NCBI GenBank assembly: GCA_035712345.1
Contig: DASTAY010000007.1
Span: forward strand, 1-57,003
From: VRUE01 sp035712345
GTDB lineage: Bacteria > Actinomycetota > Thermoleophilia > Solirubrobacterales > 70-9
DNA: 57,003 bases
Direction: 5' to 3'
The position numbers and the translations under genes were made by a program. The number at the start of each line of letters is the position of its first letter. The stretch's first letter is position 1. Below, one piece after another: positions 25,116 through 34,062 of this stretch. A model generated the notes under the pieces. The model worked only from the letters and a program-made list of their open reading frames with translations. It searched no databases and was not told the origin of the DNA.

Positions 25116-26663
25116 TCATTCGCCCGGTTGTTCGAAGGTGTGCTGGTAGGTGGTTGCCGCGCCGCTGCCGTAGATCGGAGCCAACGGGGGCTGGGGGCTG
25201 CAGCCGGGGGCCGGGATCGAGGAGGAGTCTTCCTGACCGGCGAAGGCGTAGTGCTTGAGCCGTTCGAAGAAGCTGGCGGCTTTCTTGGTGTCCCCTTCCG
25301 TCCTCTGGTTGAAGGCCGATTCGTTCGGGGTGTCGGGGTTGAGGTGGGCCGTGATGCCCGAGCTGCACTGCGAGGTGTGGAAGTTGAGCAGGCCCTTGGC
25401 GAGGCGTTCGGCGTAACGGGGCCGGCTGTAGGCGCTGTTGCGGTTGGTCGTCGTGCGGGTGTCATAGGTGGCGAGCGATTCGGGGCCGAGCGGACCGAGT
25501 AGGCGCAGCACGTGGATCTGTTCGCCCGCGGCGCTGAGGTGGACCCCGTTGGTCGCCGAGGCGACATTGCCGAGCAGCGAGGTGAACTCGTTCTTGTAGA
25601 GGCCGAGGCCGCTGATGATCGGGTTGAGGTTGCGCAGGAACGGGTCGACCGCCCGCAGGAGGACGGGGAAGTCGCTGCGCAGGAACCTGCGCAGCGAGCC
25701 GAGGCCGGTGGGAGCGCGGTCGATCACGGTTTCGAGGCCGTTGAAGAGGCCCTTTGCCTGCGGCGCCAGGCGCGAGAAGGCGACCAGGGTCGGGGAGAGC
25801 TGCTTGGCTGCGGGGACCAGCTGGCGGAAGAGGGGATCCGAGTTCAGCGCAAAGGCCTTCAGCCGGTTGAAGGTGAGCCGCTGCTCGTCCTCGAAGGTCG
25901 GGAAGGCGCGGAACAGGGCTTCGATATCGCGGTTGCGCGCCGCGGTGGTGCTGAAGACGGCGTTCGAGTTGCGGATCAGGCCGGCGAGCTGCCCCTCGCG
26001 GCCGCGCAGCGCGCGGAAGGTCGTGGTGCCGTTGCGGAACAGCTGCTGCACCGCGCGGCGCTGCGTGTCCAGCAGGCGGAAGAGGCGGTCGAATTCGCCG
26101 AAGACCGGGTTGAACTCGGCAAACGCCGTCGAGAGCGACTGGCCCTGGCCGGCGATCGCGGTGGCGCCTTCCTGCATCCATTCCTGGAAGGCGGCCCGCG
26201 TGGGCTTGTCGAAGGTGCGGAAGATCTCGTCGAGCTGCACCGATTCGGCCACGTTGGCCCTGGCCAGGGTGGCGCCGTCGTGCAACGTCGGGCCCTGGGA
26301 GTCGCCGGGCGTGAGTTCGACGTAGGTCTCGCCGAGCAGCGTCTTGGTGCGCAGGATCGCCCGCGTGCCCTGCGGTAGCGGCGCGTACTTGTCTTCGATG
26401 TCGATCGTCGCCTGGGCCTGCTTGCCGTCGGGCGACTCTTCGATGTTCTGGACCTTGCCGACCGAGACGCCGGAGATGCGGACGTCGGACTGCTGGGCGA
26501 GCTGCGTCGCCTCCTGGAAGGGGACCTTGAGCTCGTACGGCTTGGCCTTGAACGGGGTCGGCCCGCCGAAGGTGATCCAGAGGAAGAGCAGGATGCCGAA
26601 GCAAGACAGGGCAAAACCCGCGATGACGAGGAGCTGCGCGGTGCTGGGGGCTTTCTTGCTCAT
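25116..26663 (-). CDS. MCE-family lipid-transfer protein, sixth gene of the operon
   Basis: 515 aa. An N-terminal TM helix (LLVIAGFALSCFGILLFLWITFGG) anchors an MCE domain (YELKVPFQEATQLAQQSDVRISGVSVGKV...TLLGETYVELTPGD), followed by a long helical region rich in coiled-coil heptads and a Pro-rich tail. MCE proteins form hexameric tunnels that move lipids or sterols across the envelope (family knowledge); six different subunits here match such a hexamer. It starts inside the previous stop (ATGA). No YrbE permease or ATPase accompanies it. Confidence 0.88.
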   Translation of the reverse strand: MSKKAPSTAQLLVIAGFALSCFGILLFLWITFGGPTPFKAKPYELKVPFQEATQLAQQSDVRISGVSVGKVQNIEESPDGKQAQATIDIEDKYAPLPQGTRAILRTKTLLGETYVELTPGDSQGPTLHDGATLARANVAESVQLDEIFRTFDKPTRAAFQEWMQEGATAIAGQGQSLSTAFAEFNPVFGEFDRLFRLLDTQRRAVQQLFRNGTTTFRALRGREGQLAGLIRNSNAVFSTTAARNRDIEALFRAFPTFEDEQRLTFNRLKAFALNSDPLFRQLVPAAKQLSPTLVAFSRLAPQAKGLFNGLETVIDRAPTGLGSLRRFLRSDFPVLLRAVDPFLRNLNPIISGLGLYKNEFTSLLGNVASATNGVHLSAAGEQIHVLRLLGPLGPESLATYDTRTTTNRNSAYSRPRYAERLAKGLLNFHTSQCSSGITAHLNPDTPNESAFNQRTEGDTKKAASFFERLKHYAFAGQEDSSSIPAPGCSPQPPLAPIYGSGAATTYQHTFEQPGE

Positions 26664-28093
26664 TTTTCCTTGTATTCGCAGTGGCCGGACGGGTTGCTCG
26701 GCACCGGAATTTCTTCGGGACTCGGGATGCGCGCGCCTTCGAGAAGGGTCCGCAGGTACGGTTTCAGCGATTCGATGCTCCCGTCGGTTCGCGCAAACGG
26801 GAGGGTGAGTTTGTACGCGAGATCAGATCCATTACAGGAGAGCATCGCCACGCCTCGCGAGATCGGACCGCCGCCGTCGGCCAGGTTGAAGGTCGCGTTG
26901 ATGTTGTGGTTCACCCACGGCAGGTAGAAGAGGAAGCTCTGCCGCCTGCCCTTCGGCTTGTAGGCGAGCTCGTTGAGGAAGCTGTTGAGCGCCCCGAGCG
27001 AGGTGCCGAATTCGCCCACCGAGGTGCTCAGCCCGGGGGCGCCTTCGTTGAGATGGGTCAGCGCGGGACGGATCTGGCGCGTGAAGGGGCGGATCTGGTC
27101 GCGGATCGGCGCCGTCGTCTGCTTGAAGAACTGCTCGTTGGCCTTGAAGGCCGGGACCGACGCCTGCGCCTGGGGAATCAGGCCGAGCAGGGCCGGACGC
27201 GCGGCTTCGGAGAAGCTGTTGGAGGCGGCGAGGGCCGAGCGCAGGGCGGTCAGGGTGGAGGGGAACTCGACCAACGATTCCTGGATCGCCTGCTGCTGGT
27301 TGGCGAAGTTGCCGAGCGCGTCCTTGGAGGAGGTGACGAAGCGTTCGAGCTCCGAATCGTGGCGGCCGAGTTCGGTCGTCAGCAGGCCGAAGTCGTGGAT
27401 CACGCGGGCAAGGGCGAGGCGGCGCTGGGCGACGGCCCGGTTGAGGCCGGCGATGTAGTGGGAGAACGGCTGCAGGCGCCGGAACGCGCCCGACAGCTGA
27501 CGCCCGCGGCCGCCGATGCCCTGGGCCCCGCCCGAGACGAGCAGCTGCAGGTACTGCTGGGTGTCGGTGTCGAGGGTGGAGAGGAAGGCTTCGAACTGGA
27601 TGCTCGGTTCGGTTCGCGACAGCGGGAAGCGATACCCGGCTTCGACGTGCTTGGGACCGCTGCCGGGCGAGATCTCGACGGTCATGTCGTTGAGGTTGGT
27701 TTTCGGCCGCAGCAGCAGCGTCGCGTTGGGGTGGATCAGCTTCAGGTACTTCGGCTCGATCTCGAGGCCGACGACGGCGTGGCCGTCTTCGAGGTCGACC
27801 GAGTCGATCTTGCCCACCTGGATGCCGGCGATCACCACCGCCTGGCCCTGGCCCGGCGTGACAGCCTGGGCGTCGCTGAAGTCCGCCGTGAGGTGGACGA
27901 AGTCTTCGCCGACGAACGGCGCCCACGACGGCAGCGAGGCCTTCTGCTGGGTGAAGATCCACAGCGTCATCACGATCGCCAGCACGGTCAGGATCGCGAT
28001 CGCGATCGTGTCTTTGCCGCGGCCGCGGGCCTGCCGCGCCAGCGAGGCGCGGTAGTGCTTCCAGCGGCCGACGCCCGGCTCGCGCTCACTCAT
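26660..28093 (-). CDS. MCE-family protein, fifth gene of the operon
   Basis: 477 aa. It has a basic N-terminus, one TM helix (IAIAILTVLAIVMTLWIF) and an MCE domain with FVHLTADFSDAQAVTPGQGQ...IAGIQVGKIDSVDLEDG and LRPKTNLNDMTVEISPGS, then about 300 residues of helical tail. The C-terminus has a few Cys. It overlaps both neighbours by ATGA. It is probably one subunit of a hetero-hexameric tunnel with the other five. Confidence 0.9.
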   Translation of the reverse strand: MSEREPGVGRWKHYRASLARQARGRGKDTIAIAILTVLAIVMTLWIFTQQKASLPSWAPFVGEDFVHLTADFSDAQAVTPGQGQAVVIAGIQVGKIDSVDLEDGHAVVGLEIEPKYLKLIHPNATLLLRPKTNLNDMTVEISPGSGPKHVEAGYRFPLSRTEPSIQFEAFLSTLDTDTQQYLQLLVSGGAQGIGGRGRQLSGAFRRLQPFSHYIAGLNRAVAQRRLALARVIHDFGLLTTELGRHDSELERFVTSSKDALGNFANQQQAIQESLVEFPSTLTALRSALAASNSFSEAARPALLGLIPQAQASVPAFKANEQFFKQTTAPIRDQIRPFTRQIRPALTHLNEGAPGLSTSVGEFGTSLGALNSFLNELAYKPKGRRQSFLFYLPWVNHNINATFNLADGGGPISRGVAMLSCNGSDLAYKLTLPFARTDGSIESLKPYLRTLLEGARIPSPEEIPVPSNPSGHCEYKEK

Positions 28094-29595
28094 GGGCTCA
28101 CCGCCGTCAACTCGGCCGGCCCTACCTGGCCGAGCGCCCCGTTCACGTCGGGCACCGGCTGGGTCGAGCAGCGCACTTCCGGCTTCTTCGGCGGACGGCC
28201 GCCGAGCTGTGGCTGTACCCCAGCCGGCGCTTCGACCACGTGCGCCCAGTCCTGCTTATCGGTGCTGAGGTTGCCGGAGGGGTTCTCGATCTTGACCAGC
28301 GTGTCGCCGCCGCCGGGCTGGACCTTCAGGTAGGGGCCGTTTCCGTCGAAGTTCTGCTGCGCGCCGGCGAAGTCGGCCAGGTAATAGAAGAACTCGCGGT
28401 AGTTGGGCCCGGTTTCGAAGCTGTCGTGGATCGTCTCGTTGCCGGTCGGCACGAAGACCTTGCTGGTGCAGAGGCTGATCCGGTTGATCTGCGGGATCGT
28501 GCTCGCCTTTCCGGCCTGAGCCGCGGCCGTGAGCGGCGGCGTCGATTCCTCCAGCAGCCTCGCCACCCCACCGGCCTCCCTGCCGGAGAGCAGCGGCCGC
28601 GCCTGCGCGAGCCACGGTTCGGCAGCCGAGATCAGCGACGGCAGCTCGGCGACGGCTGGGCGGAACTCGATCGCCCAGGCGCGCAGCGGCGGCAGCGTGC
28701 GGTTGAGGCTGACCAGCGACTTGCGGCCGATCTGCAGCGTCGGCGCAAGGCGCTGCACGGTGGTCGAGAGGTTCTGCGACTGCTGCGCGAGCGCGCCGGT
28801 GAAGGTGTTGAAGTTGACGATCAGCCCCTGCAGGTCGGACTCGCGCCGCGCCAGGGCGCCGAACGCCCGTCCGGCGCCGGCGACGAGGCGCGAGAGGTCG
28901 CCCGGGCTCGTGCCGAGGAACGCGTTGGTGACCTGGGCGCTGTAGCGGCCGGCTTCGCCGCCGTATTTGAGCGCCCCGTTGAGCCCTTCGGCCCCGGTCT
29001 CGCCTTTCACCTCCGGCAGCTGGGTCGCGTCTTCGGCAGCGGTCGGCTTGTGCGTCAGCGCTTCTCCGTAGCTCTCCAGCAGGCGGCTGAGGTCTGCGCG
29101 AACAGGCGACTGCAGGGCGGTGAGGATCTGGTCGAGCTGGATCGCGGTCGAGGTGTGGCTGACCGGGATCGTCCCGCCGCTGTCGAATTCGGGAGCGCTC
29201 GGGCTGCCCGGCTTGAGGTCGACGAAGAAGTTGCCCTCGAGGAAGATCCTCGGTTTGATCTCGGCGAAGGCGTCGTCGTGGATCGGCCGGCCCTTGTCGT
29301 CGACCGTGAAGGTGACCTTGGTGTTGTCGCCGTCGCGGCTGACTTCGATCACTTTGCCGACGTCGACGCCGGCGATCCGCACCGGCGAGTTGGTCGAGAT
29401 GTTGACCCCGTTCGAGAAGGTCGCGTTGAGCGTGTAGCCGTAGCCGGTGAAGGGCACGTGTTTGGTGAAGGCGAGGTAGGGGCCGATCGTGAAGATGAGG
29501 ATGAAGATCACCGCGATCGTCGCGTTGCTCGGCCGCCACTTGATGCGGCTGTCGGTGGCCCCGACTCGGGTGTCGCGCTCGGGCAGGCGGCTCAT
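28090..29595 (-). CDS. MCE-family protein, fourth gene of the operon
   Basis: 501 aa from the ATG 29595. The TM helix (ATIAVIFILIFTIGPYLAF) is followed by the MCE domain GYTLNATFSNGVNISTNSPVRIAGVDVGKVIEVS...IFLEGNFFVDLKPGS, a helical tail, and a Pro-containing end (LGGRPPKKPEVRC). The start shares bases with the upstream stop (TGATG), so the longer frame is rejected. Confidence 0.9.
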   Translation of the reverse strand: MSRLPERDTRVGATDSRIKWRPSNATIAVIFILIFTIGPYLAFTKHVPFTGYGYTLNATFSNGVNISTNSPVRIAGVDVGKVIEVSRDGDNTKVTFTVDDKGRPIHDDAFAEIKPRIFLEGNFFVDLKPGSPSAPEFDSGGTIPVSHTSTAIQLDQILTALQSPVRADLSRLLESYGEALTHKPTAAEDATQLPEVKGETGAEGLNGALKYGGEAGRYSAQVTNAFLGTSPGDLSRLVAGAGRAFGALARRESDLQGLIVNFNTFTGALAQQSQNLSTTVQRLAPTLQIGRKSLVSLNRTLPPLRAWAIEFRPAVAELPSLISAAEPWLAQARPLLSGREAGGVARLLEESTPPLTAAAQAGKASTIPQINRISLCTSKVFVPTGNETIHDSFETGPNYREFFYYLADFAGAQQNFDGNGPYLKVQPGGGDTLVKIENPSGNLSTDKQDWAHVVEAPAGVQPQLGGRPPKKPEVRCSTQPVPDVNGALGQVGPAELTAVSP

Positions 29596-30995
29596 CAGCC
29601 TTCTTCCCCCCTGGTCTTCTCTCCCCACAGCTTCGCGGCGTGGCCGATGACGGTTTCGCCGGCGGCGTAACGCTCGTTGCCGGCTTCGCAGACGCCGTCC
29701 TGCCCGGTCCGCGGATAGGGGTTGAAGTGGAGGTGATTGGTGTTGCCGGGGCCGTTGGCGGGCGCTGAAGCCGGCTGGGACTCGGCGTTCGGGCCGTCCG
29801 GCGCCTCGAAGGCGATCGCGCTCAGCCAGTTGGCCTTGCCGTTGGATTCGCTGAAGGCGTTGGCGAGGTTGGTCGCGGCGATGCTGAGGTATTGGCAGGT
29901 GACCTGGGCGGGGGCGATGTACTTGATCGCGGGCGCCAGGACTTCGTTCGTGTTCATCAGCAGGTCGAGGCCGTTGAAGACGCCGGGCTCTTCCTGGAAG
30001 TCGAGCAGCGCTTCCGCCGTCGGCGTCAGCTGCGCGTAGAGGCGCGGCGAGCGGTTCAGCGCGGGGATGCCCGCGCGCAGAGCGGCGTTGATCGTCGGCG
30101 AGGTTTCGCCCAGGGCGTTGGCGCCCGGCTTGAGCGCGGTGAAGAAGCGGCCGGAGTCGCGGAAGAACGGCCTCAGGGCCGGCAGGTCGGCCGTGACGGC
30201 GTCGAGGGTCGGAGGCCCTTTGACGATCGTTTCCTGGATGTAGGGCCGCGAGACCCTGGCGAAGGCGGCGAAGGTGCGGTCGAGCGCTACGAACATGCTC
30301 GCCTGCTGCTCGGCGACCGGGGCTACCGTGGCGGAGAGAGCCTCGAGCGCTTCCCAGAAGGCGCCGAAGCGGGTACCCGGATCGACCAGGGTGCGCAGGA
30401 CCGGCTGGCCATGCTCGACCAGGTTGCGCAGGGACCCGAGGGCGGAGTTGATCTGCGGCCCGCGACCGGCGAAGGCGTCGCCGAAGCCGGCGTTGTTGCG
30501 CTGGATCGCCTTGCGGGTCTTTTCGTCGAACATGTCGAAGAACTGGTCGATGTCGACCGGTTCCGGTCGCGCCGCGGAGAGCGGGATCGTTTCGCCCGCC
30601 TTCAGGCCCCTGGGCGAGTCGCCGGGGACGATCTGCAGGTACTTGAGGCCGAGCGGCGATTTCGGGCGGATGATCATCGTCGAGTCGGCCGGGATCGGTT
30701 CGGCGCCCTTGTCGAGGCTGAGGCTGAGTTCGGCCGCGACGCGACCGTTCCCCACCTGGACCGGCTTGACTTCCTTGACCACGCCGATACGCGAGCCGCC
30801 GATCCGCACCTCGTTGCCTTTGACCAGCGCGGTCGCGTTCGGCACCCGCGCCTTGAGGTCGTAGGTCGAGACGAAGGGAAGGCCGTTGTTCGCGTTGTAG
30901 GCGAGGAAGACGGCGACGATCACGACCAGCACGGTCACCGCGCCGACGATCACCGGGCTGCTCGCCACTCCCTGTATGCCGCTGCGGCTTCTCAT
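29595..30995 (-). CDS. MCE-family protein, third gene of the operon
   Basis: 466 aa from the ATG 30995, which overlaps the previous stop (ATGA). The TM helix (SSPVIVGAVTVLVVIVAVFLAY) precedes the MCE domain YDLKARVPNATALVKGNEVRIGGSRIGVVKEV...SPLGLKYLQIVPGD. The tail includes EALSATVAPVAEQQASMF-type heptads and ends with a NHLHFNPYPRTG segment that recalls the C-terminal 'HVNPYP' motif of some actinobacterial Mce proteins. Confidence 0.9.
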   Translation of the reverse strand: MRSRSGIQGVASSPVIVGAVTVLVVIVAVFLAYNANNGLPFVSTYDLKARVPNATALVKGNEVRIGGSRIGVVKEVKPVQVGNGRVAAELSLSLDKGAEPIPADSTMIIRPKSPLGLKYLQIVPGDSPRGLKAGETIPLSAARPEPVDIDQFFDMFDEKTRKAIQRNNAGFGDAFAGRGPQINSALGSLRNLVEHGQPVLRTLVDPGTRFGAFWEALEALSATVAPVAEQQASMFVALDRTFAAFARVSRPYIQETIVKGPPTLDAVTADLPALRPFFRDSGRFFTALKPGANALGETSPTINAALRAGIPALNRSPRLYAQLTPTAEALLDFQEEPGVFNGLDLLMNTNEVLAPAIKYIAPAQVTCQYLSIAATNLANAFSESNGKANWLSAIAFEAPDGPNAESQPASAPANGPGNTNHLHFNPYPRTGQDGVCEAGNERYAAGETVIGHAAKLWGEKTRGEEG

Positions 30996-32521
30996 GGCCC
31001 CAGGAGGTAGTCGAGGAGTGCGCGTCGAGGGCCGCTTGCCCTGGCGCTGGCGCCGAGCTGTTCGCTTTCGCCCAGTTCCGGAGATTCGGGGGACGGTGCG
31101 GGCTTGGCCTGGCTCGGAGCGGCGGGGCGCGGCGCGACCGGAGCGATGCCGGTCGAGGTGCCGCCGGTCCTGGCGCCGAGCCCTTCCTGCAGGCTCTCGT
31201 AGAGACGCAGCGCGCTTGCCTCCGACGCGGTCGAGCTGGAGCCGGGCCCGTTGAAGTTCGCCGAGCATCCCGAGGTAGGCGCGGTCACGTAGTCGATGCA
31301 GTTGGTCAGGGCGGTCAGGGCGCGGGTGAAGTGACCGTACTTGTCGAATTCGTTGGTCGCGCCGGCGCTGTTGTAGATCAGGTCGGCGAGGCCGTCGAAG
31401 CCCTTGTCCTTGCGCGTGCTGAGCAGGAATTCCGCCAGTTCGGAGACGGGGGTTGCGCCGCTGAGCCCGAGGTCGCGGATCTTTTCGATCACCGGGTCGG
31501 CGGCGTTTATCTTCGGCCCGGCCGTTTCTCCGCTGGCGCCGAGCGACTTCAGGGAGACGGTCGATGCGGCCGAGAACGGGGTCAGCGCCCTGGTCGCCTT
31601 GGTCAGCGCGGGGGCGGCCTTGGCCAGCGATTCGGAGACCGGCGTACCGGCTTTGGAGAAGTATTCGAAGCTCGCCATCGTCTGCCGCAGCTCGCGCAGG
31701 AAGGCGGGCAGCTTCTGCAGCGAGGCTTCGAGCTCGGGGCCCTTTTCGGCGCTGGCCTGCGCGGCCGCGCCGGAATTCGAGAAGAAGCCGGCGACGCTGC
31801 GGCGCTCACGCGAGAGCGGTTCGAGGATCTGCTCGGAATCCGAGGAGAGCTGCGCCAGCTGGTCGCGTTGGGCGTGGAGGATGCCGAACACGCGGTCGAC
31901 GTCGCGCAGAACCGGGTTCGCCCGCTTGACCACTTCTTCGATGTCTTCGCCGCGCCCGGCGAAGCCGGCGCCGAGTTCGTTGAGGATCAGGCGGAAGCGC
32001 TGGGCGTAGGTCAACTGGTTGATGTTGTTGATCAGGTCGGGGTCGACGCTGGTGCTGTTGTTCTCGAACGGCAACAGGTACTGGCCGGCGCCCGGCTTGC
32101 CGTCTTCGATCCGCTTCAGCGGTGGCGCCGGCTTGGAGCCGGGCGCGCGGGGCAGGGTCGGGGTGCAGTCGACGAACTTCTCGCCGATCAGCGACTGCGG
32201 GCGGATCAGGCAACTTGCGTCGCTGCGGAAGTCCTGGAAGCCCGGGTCTTCGATCTTCATCGCGATCACCGCTTTGCCGGGCACCGCGATCGGCTTGCCG
32301 TTCTTGTAGCCGTCGACTTCGCCGGGCATGGTCACCCCGACCGATTCGATTTCGCCCACGTTGGCGCCCGCGATCCGCACCTCCTCGCCGGCGACCATGA
32401 AGCCGCCGCTGTCGAAGATCCCGCGGACGACGTAGCCGTTGCCGCCACCGCCGCTCGAGGCGAGCACGACGACGACCACGATCGCGGCGACCAGCGCGGC
32501 TGCGAGCAACCATCTCCTCAT
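30992..32521 (-). CDS. MCE-family protein, second gene of the operon
   Basis: 509 aa from the ATG 32521, overlapping the previous stop. TM helix RRWLLAAALVAAIVVVVVLAS. The MCE domain is GYVVRGIFDSGGFMVAGEEVRIAGANVGEIESVGV with SLIGEKFVDCTPT. A conserved-looking middle, LPFENNSTSVDPDLINNINQL, leads to a long helical tail and a Pro/Ala-rich end. Several Cys (CLIRPQ, VDCTP, TNCIDY, GCSANF) may form disulfides outside the cell. Confidence 0.9.
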   Translation of the reverse strand: MRRWLLAAALVAAIVVVVVLASSGGGGNGYVVRGIFDSGGFMVAGEEVRIAGANVGEIESVGVTMPGEVDGYKNGKPIAVPGKAVIAMKIEDPGFQDFRSDASCLIRPQSLIGEKFVDCTPTLPRAPGSKPAPPLKRIEDGKPGAGQYLLPFENNSTSVDPDLINNINQLTYAQRFRLILNELGAGFAGRGEDIEEVVKRANPVLRDVDRVFGILHAQRDQLAQLSSDSEQILEPLSRERRSVAGFFSNSGAAAQASAEKGPELEASLQKLPAFLRELRQTMASFEYFSKAGTPVSESLAKAAPALTKATRALTPFSAASTVSLKSLGASGETAGPKINAADPVIEKIRDLGLSGATPVSELAEFLLSTRKDKGFDGLADLIYNSAGATNEFDKYGHFTRALTALTNCIDYVTAPTSGCSANFNGPGSSSTASEASALRLYESLQEGLGARTGGTSTGIAPVAPRPAAPSQAKPAPSPESPELGESEQLGASARASGPRRALLDYLLGP

Positions 32522-33924
32522 GGGCCACCTGGCGGCGCATCCGCCGGGTTGCACTGCGAGGAGTCCGCGCCAGAGCCCGCGAAGGGCGGGTTGACGAAAG
32601 GATTGGAGCCGTCGGGCGCGGACTGGGTGCCGCCGCCGGGACAGAGCCGGCGGGCGCCCGCCGAGCTGCCGAAGGCGTCGTACTGTTCGCTCGGCGAGAT
32701 CGGTTCGAGCTCGCCGCTGCCGCCGTTGCGCCGGAAGAGGTTGAAGGCGAGCTGGGCGCGGGCGTAGTGGCCGTTGCCGTCGTAGTAGCCGGTGATCTGG
32801 CCGAGCTTGCCGAAACCGTTGAAGATGTCCGGGGTGTAGCTGCGGGCGAAGTCGAGCGTCGGCTGGAAGGCTTCGATTCCCTGTTCCGCGTGGGGGAAAG
32901 CGGTCGAGGCGCGTTCCTGGACGACCGGCAGGAAGGCAAGCGCTTCAGCGGTGTCGTTGGCAAAGCCCTGGCGGCTGGCGCTGAGGCGGAGGTTCTTGAA
33001 CACCGGCACCGCTTTGGAGAGGACGGGACGCAGTTCGCCGAGGAAGGAGGCGAGGTTCTTCGTCGCCGGCTTTGCCGTTTCCACCAGCGGGTCGACGTCG
33101 TCGAGCGCGGCGCGCAGGTTGACGAAGGTCGTGTTCGTCTGGCGCATGAAGGGCGGCAGCGCCCGCAGGGTCTGATCGAGCGCTTCGTTCTGGCTCGCGA
33201 TCGCGCCGAAGGCCTGGCTGGCGTTGGAGATCGCGCTCGAGAGCTCACTCCCCCGCGCCGCGACCGCGGTCGAGAGCTTGCTCGAGCTGACGACGAAGCG
33301 TTCGAGCAGGTGCTGGTCGGAGTTCAGCTCGCCGACGAAGGCAGTGGTCCGGTTGAGCGCCGGGCCGAAGTACTTGAACGTTTCGTTGGCGTCTTTGCCC
33401 CGTCCGGAGAACTGTTCGGCATTGCCGCGCACGAACTGCCCCAGCGCGCGACGAACCGGCGTCGGGAAGGTGTTGAGGAACTGGTCGAGGTCGACCTCGG
33501 TCGTGGTCGAGCCCAGGCCGAGGGTCGCGCCTTCTTCGAGCGGCGGGTTGCTGTTCGGGCCCGGGCTGATCGAGACGTAGTGGTTGGCCACGCCGGAGAG
33601 CGAGGTCGCCCGGATCACGGCGGTCGAGCCCTCGTGCAGCTCCTGTTCGGAGCTGATCTCGATTTCCGCCAGGTTGTCGTCGGTGAGCTCGATGCTTTCC
33701 ACCGACCCGACGGGCTGACCGCCGATCAGGACCTGGTTGTCGGGCACCAGCTGGGCGGCGTTCTGGAAGACGAGCTTGTACTTGTGCCCACCGCTACCGC
33801 CGAAGATGACCACGCCGAGGGCGATGACGACGATCGCGAGCGCCGCCAGCGCCGCGATGCGGGCGGGCGTCATCCCCCGGCTTTTCGCCGGGCTTTTCTC
33901 CTCGCCTAAGGAATTAGCAGCCAC
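32518..33924 (-). CDS. MCE-family protein, first gene of the operon
   Basis: 468 aa from a GTG at 33924. TM helix ARIAALAALAIVVIALGVVIF; MCE domain YKLVFQNAAQLVPDNQVLIGGQPVGSVESIEL...SLSGVANHYVSISPGP. A helical tail ends in a Pro/Cys-rich segment. It leads a run of six genes that all overlap by 1 or 4 bases, so they must be made from one mRNA. The MMPL gene lies 138 nt upstream on the same strand; no YrbE genes are there. Confidence 0.9.
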   Translation of the reverse strand: MAANSLGEEKSPAKSRGMTPARIAALAALAIVVIALGVVIFGGSGGHKYKLVFQNAAQLVPDNQVLIGGQPVGSVESIELTDDNLAEIEISSEQELHEGSTAVIRATSLSGVANHYVSISPGPNSNPPLEEGATLGLGSTTTEVDLDQFLNTFPTPVRRALGQFVRGNAEQFSGRGKDANETFKYFGPALNRTTAFVGELNSDQHLLERFVVSSSKLSTAVAARGSELSSAISNASQAFGAIASQNEALDQTLRALPPFMRQTNTTFVNLRAALDDVDPLVETAKPATKNLASFLGELRPVLSKAVPVFKNLRLSASRQGFANDTAEALAFLPVVQERASTAFPHAEQGIEAFQPTLDFARSYTPDIFNGFGKLGQITGYYDGNGHYARAQLAFNLFRRNGGSGELEPISPSEQYDAFGSSAGARRLCPGGGTQSAPDGSNPFVNPPFAGSGADSSQCNPADAPPGGP

Positions 33925-34062
33925 GGGTCGTCGCTTGCGGTTCCCCCGCCTCCATACAGAGGAACTAGCCGCCGAATCGTATCCGAGCGATCAGCCGCTA
34001 CGCGTGTGCCCACGCCTGGCTTAACTCGAAGTCAACGCGCTGCAAATCGCGCGCGAGCCGAT
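33925..34062 (-). other. Gap between the MMPL gene and the mce operon
   Basis: 138 nt. A TTGACT hexamer at 34035-34030 on the minus strand is a possible -35 element, but no convincing -10 is found 16-18 nt on. No terminator is visible, so read-through from the MMPL gene is possible. Confidence 0.3.
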